Shown: in pieces, positions 61,920-64,000 of the stretch
How the letters are laid out: each line of letters starts with the position of its first letter
Position numbering within the stretch: the first letter of the stretch is position 1
Source of the DNA: Lachnospiraceae bacterium UBA7160
Lineage (GTDB): Bacteria > Bacillota > Clostridia > Lachnospirales > Lachnospiraceae
Direction of reading: 5' to 3'
Length of the DNA stretch: 64,000 nucleotides
NCBI GenBank assembly: GCA_002491565.1
Contig: DKWE01000001.1
Span: 1-64,000 of the forward strand
The notes under the pieces: generated by a model
Told to the model about the DNA's origin: nothing
The model's database searches: none
Seen by the model: only the letters and a program-made list of their open reading frames with translations
Made by a program: the position numbers and the translations under genes

Positions 61920-63116
61920 TTAAACCGAACGTATCGTTTTGCTTTGTTCCTCTGATATCCCTGAGCCCTGTTCCTCCTTTCGCTGATATATATTAAAACC
62001 AACCATCGCCAGACCTATCAGAACTGCCACACAATAAAACATTGTTTCATATCCATACTGCTCTGATATCCGTCCGCATATAATTGGTCCCAGCCCTTGC
62101 CCCAGATCCGCGCCGATATAAAAAGTACTCGTCGCAATCCCTACGCGCAGTGCATCCACCTTTTTCATACAGGCAGTCTGCAGAGAAATCTGGCCGCTCC
62201 CCTGTCCTACCGCCTTGAGCACTGCTGCTGCGAGCAGTACCCACAAACATGTCCCTCCTCCCACAAGGGCCATCGCCGCAATGCTTGTCAGCAGGGAAAT
62301 ATTTACGACCATAGTCAGGCTGTGGCGATCCACAATTTTCCCTACCGACATCCGGATTAAAAACAGCACAATCGCATTGCAGGTAAAAAACAGGGAAATC
62401 CCCCTTATCTCCCGCTCCTCTGCCAATAAGAGAATAAAAGAATTTACAATCCCGTTCTCCAGAGAGAATAAGCCGCCAATCAACGCATACACGATACACG
62501 GAACCGCAATCAGGTTTTTCCATGACAGCTGCAGCTTCTCACCGGTCTGGGGCGCCCTGCCCCGGTCAGTCAGTGCAAGCAGCACAACGGAAAGCAGGGT
62601 CGCCGCTGCAATGATCAGAAACAGCGTCCTGTAACCAAGCTGATCCCGAACCGCAATGCCAAGCCCCGGACCGCAAACCTGCGATACGACCTGCCCGAGA
62701 CTGTAGTAGCCAATTCCCTCCGCAAGCCTGTTCTTCGGAACGTAATCATATAAAATAGCAATATTGGCTGTCTGATTGATACCAAATGCAATACCGTGCA
62801 GCACCCGCACCAGGAACATGGACTTGATTCCGGGTGCTGCTGCATAGCCAGCCATCGCGGCACAAATCAGTGCCGTCGAGAAAATACAGATGCTCCGCTT
62901 ATTAAAATGATCCGTCGCAAACCCTCCAAAAGGACGAACCAGGAGCGCTGCAATCGAATAGATGCCGGCCAAAGCCCCCGCCGCGGTCAGCCCGGCTCCA
63001 AGTGAGACCCCATAAGTGCCGATCAGCGCCGCAATCATACTATATCCAAAGGAAATGATCAGCCCGGATAAAGATAGAAACACATAATTATGATTGAATA
63101 ATTTTTCTCGGTCCAT
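61920..63116 (-). CDS. MFS transporter
   Basis: 398 residues, twelve membrane helices. The loop 2-3 signature appears as RPFGGFATDHFNKRS and the repeat as RMSVGKIVDRHS. It resembles drug/metabolite exporters of the major facilitator group (AraJ/YfcJ-like); substrate unknown. The start is an ATG after GGAGGG; the frame extends 33 bp upstream without a site. It lies between a LacI-type gene and the importer operon and could export a by-product of the same pathway. Confidence 0.88.
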   Translation of the reverse strand: MDREKLFNHNYVFLSLSGLIISFGYSMIAALIGTYGVSLGAGLTAAGALAGIYSIAALLVRPFGGFATDHFNKRSICIFSTALICAAMAGYAAAPGIKSMFLVRVLHGIAFGINQTANIAILYDYVPKNRLAEGIGYYSLGQVVSQVCGPGLGIAVRDQLGYRTLFLIIAAATLLSVVLLALTDRGRAPQTGEKLQLSWKNLIAVPCIVYALIGGLFSLENGIVNSFILLLAEEREIRGISLFFTCNAIVLFLIRMSVGKIVDRHSLTMVVNISLLTSIAAMALVGGGTCLWVLLAAAVLKAVGQGSGQISLQTACMKKVDALRVGIATSTFYIGADLGQGLGPIICGRISEQYGYETMFYCVAVLIGLAMVGFNIYQRKEEQGSGISEEQSKTIRSV

Positions 63117-63332
63117 GTCGCCCTCCTTCTTGCATTTTCGTTTTAGCAAAATGGAAAAATATAAAATTCTCCTGCTGACACAAAGAGAATCTTTCTATTA
63201 TTTCGTCTTTCCCGCAGTTCACTCGTGTACTGTATCAATGGCATATCATATATTGGCAACGCCTGTAATAATGCAAAAATGAATCTGTATTCGTGTCGGC
63301 ATTGTGCTAAATATGAATGATGCATCCGTACG

Positions 63333-63498
63333 CTAGTGTACTGGCACATTCAGGTTCAGATTAACAGTGCTGAATATTTTGACAGTCTGCAAGGCGGAAG
63401 AACGAGGCGATGCGGTGGCATCGTCGACTGATGACAACGCGGCAGATGGCAAAATATTCAGCCCTGTTAGTCTGGATATGAGCGTGTCAGTACACTAG
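63333..63498. repeat. Palindromic element, core family, copy 2
   Basis: About 166 bp. Outer arms CTAGTGTACTG (63333-63343) and CAGTACACTAG (63488-63498) are perfect; further pairing includes GCTGAATATTTTG (63369-63381) with CAAAATATTCAGC. A CGATGC-ggtg-GCATCG hairpin is at the centre. Its end supplies the stop codon of the LacI-type gene. The rest of the gap 63117-63494 shows only weak promoter-like boxes. Confidence 0.8.
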
Positions 63499-64000
63499 GA
63501 TATCAGCCCGCACGTATCTCCCGCCGTATATTTCGCATCCAGTACACAATGAACCGGTTCCGTACTGCCTCCCTCGATCGCATCCAGCAACAGCCGCAGC
63601 GTATTTTCCGCTACAAGCTCCACCGGGGTACAGACAAGACTGATGGAAGGGGAAAAGAGCTCGAAGATCTTGCCGCTTCCGATAGAAACCAGCTCTATCT
63701 CTTCCTGAAACCGGATCCGATGCTTCTCACAGGCAACTGTTGCCCCCAGCGCCTGATCCGGCACATTGACAAATACGGCCGTCGGTCTGTTCCCTGCTTC
63801 CAGGAGCCGCTCCATCAACCGGAATCCAGAATAAAAATCCCGCTTTGCATCCTCCTTTATCCACGCATCCTGCAGCTCAATCCCCAGCTCCCTGCACTTG
63901 TCCAGAAAGCCCTTTTTCCTCAGGACAGAGTTCGGTCCGCTTTGCCTGCTTCCAATGAAGCCCGCTGTTTTATGTCCGCGCAATGCAAACATGTCTGCTG
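63495..64000 (-). CDS. LacI-family transcriptional regulator, C-terminal part (cut by the window)
   Basis: 168 visible residues; the frame stays open to the window edge, so the DNA-binding N-terminus lies beyond it. Visible are the effector domain patterns of LacI/PurR proteins: HKTAGFIGSRQ, NRPTAVFVNVPDQALGA, ELVSIGSG and the C-terminal PVELVAENTLRLLLDAIEGG. It probably represses the MFS/importer operon transcribed away from its 3' end. Its stop codon lies within the terminal arm of the palindromic element, so that insertion may have altered the last residues. Confidence 0.87.
   Translation of the reverse strand, partial: ADMFALRGHKTAGFIGSRQSGPNSVLRKKGFLDKCRELGIELQDAWIKEDAKRDFYSGFRLMERLLEAGNRPTAVFVNVPDQALGATVACEKHRIRFQEEIELVSIGSGKIFELFSPSISLVCTPVELVAENTLRLLLDAIEGGSTEPVHCVLDAKYTAGDTCGLIS

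Overview
The window looks like chromosome from a spore-forming member of the Clostridia, most plausibly a gut Lachnospiraceae. The evidence is the spore genes spoVAA, spoVAB and spmB, a T-box leader in front of pheST, a ywlC-ywlE-rpiB type gene order, YesM/YesN-controlled CUT1 sugar importers, a DUF1622 protein, and a large wall protein ending in a VQTGD-type anchor. Strong AGGAGG-type ribosome binding sites decide most starts. No rRNA, tRNA, CRISPR array or transposase gene is visible.

Layout. 0-4.6 kb: secreted beta-helix protein, a TipA-like MerR regulator with a 19-bp-spacer promoter, and a GH4 glycosidase. 4.7-10.1 kb: a LytTR regulator / GHKL kinase pair followed by two ABC exporter half-transporters; two identical 9-bp repeats 21 bp apart stand in front of the exporter promoter. 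10.1-11.85 kb: an A+T-rich AbiEi/AbiEii toxin-antitoxin operon lying exactly between two 56-bp direct repeats. 11.8-13.9 kb: a decarboxylase-like/cupin fusion and a ferredoxin-fused aldo-keto reductase. 14.1-15.6 kb: a spore operon (unknown 54-aa membrane peptide, spoVAA, spoVAB) behind a forespore-type promoter. 15.7-25 kb: galactokinase, a diguanylate cyclase, a ferredoxin-like DUF362 protein, an ABC permease/ATPase pair without a binding protein, an M18 aminopeptidase and a MATE pump. 25.2-29.8 kb: divergent metG (with an unusual Cys-rich linker) and a DUF885 peptidase-like protein with internal repeats.

30-39 kb is a complete glycan-use locus: the YesN/YesM two-component system faces an operon of two permeases, a binding protein and a GH31 glucosidase/xylosidase. 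39.4-43.3 kb is pheST with its T-box. 43.3-50.7 kb holds DegV, DUF1622, SpmB and a 1532-aa repeat-rich wall protein. 50.9-53.7 kb holds upp, rpiB, a YwlE-like protein that has lost all its catalytic residues, and the threonylcarbamoyl-AMP synthase. 54.0-55.2 kb is an S1-domain RNA-binding protein. 55.3-64 kb is a second CUT1 importer operon, with two beta-lactamase-fold serine hydrolases, an MFS transporter and a LacI-type regulator cut by the window edge.

The most distinctive non-coding content is a set of dispersed palindromic elements. One family (60.2 and 63.3 kb) keeps a common core while its arms vary but stay complementary. A second (45.96 and 53.76 kb) has the same 59-nt loop length in both copies. 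A third carries GTTACTGTTCA-type arms (6.1, 15.0, 18.7 and 44.4 kb).
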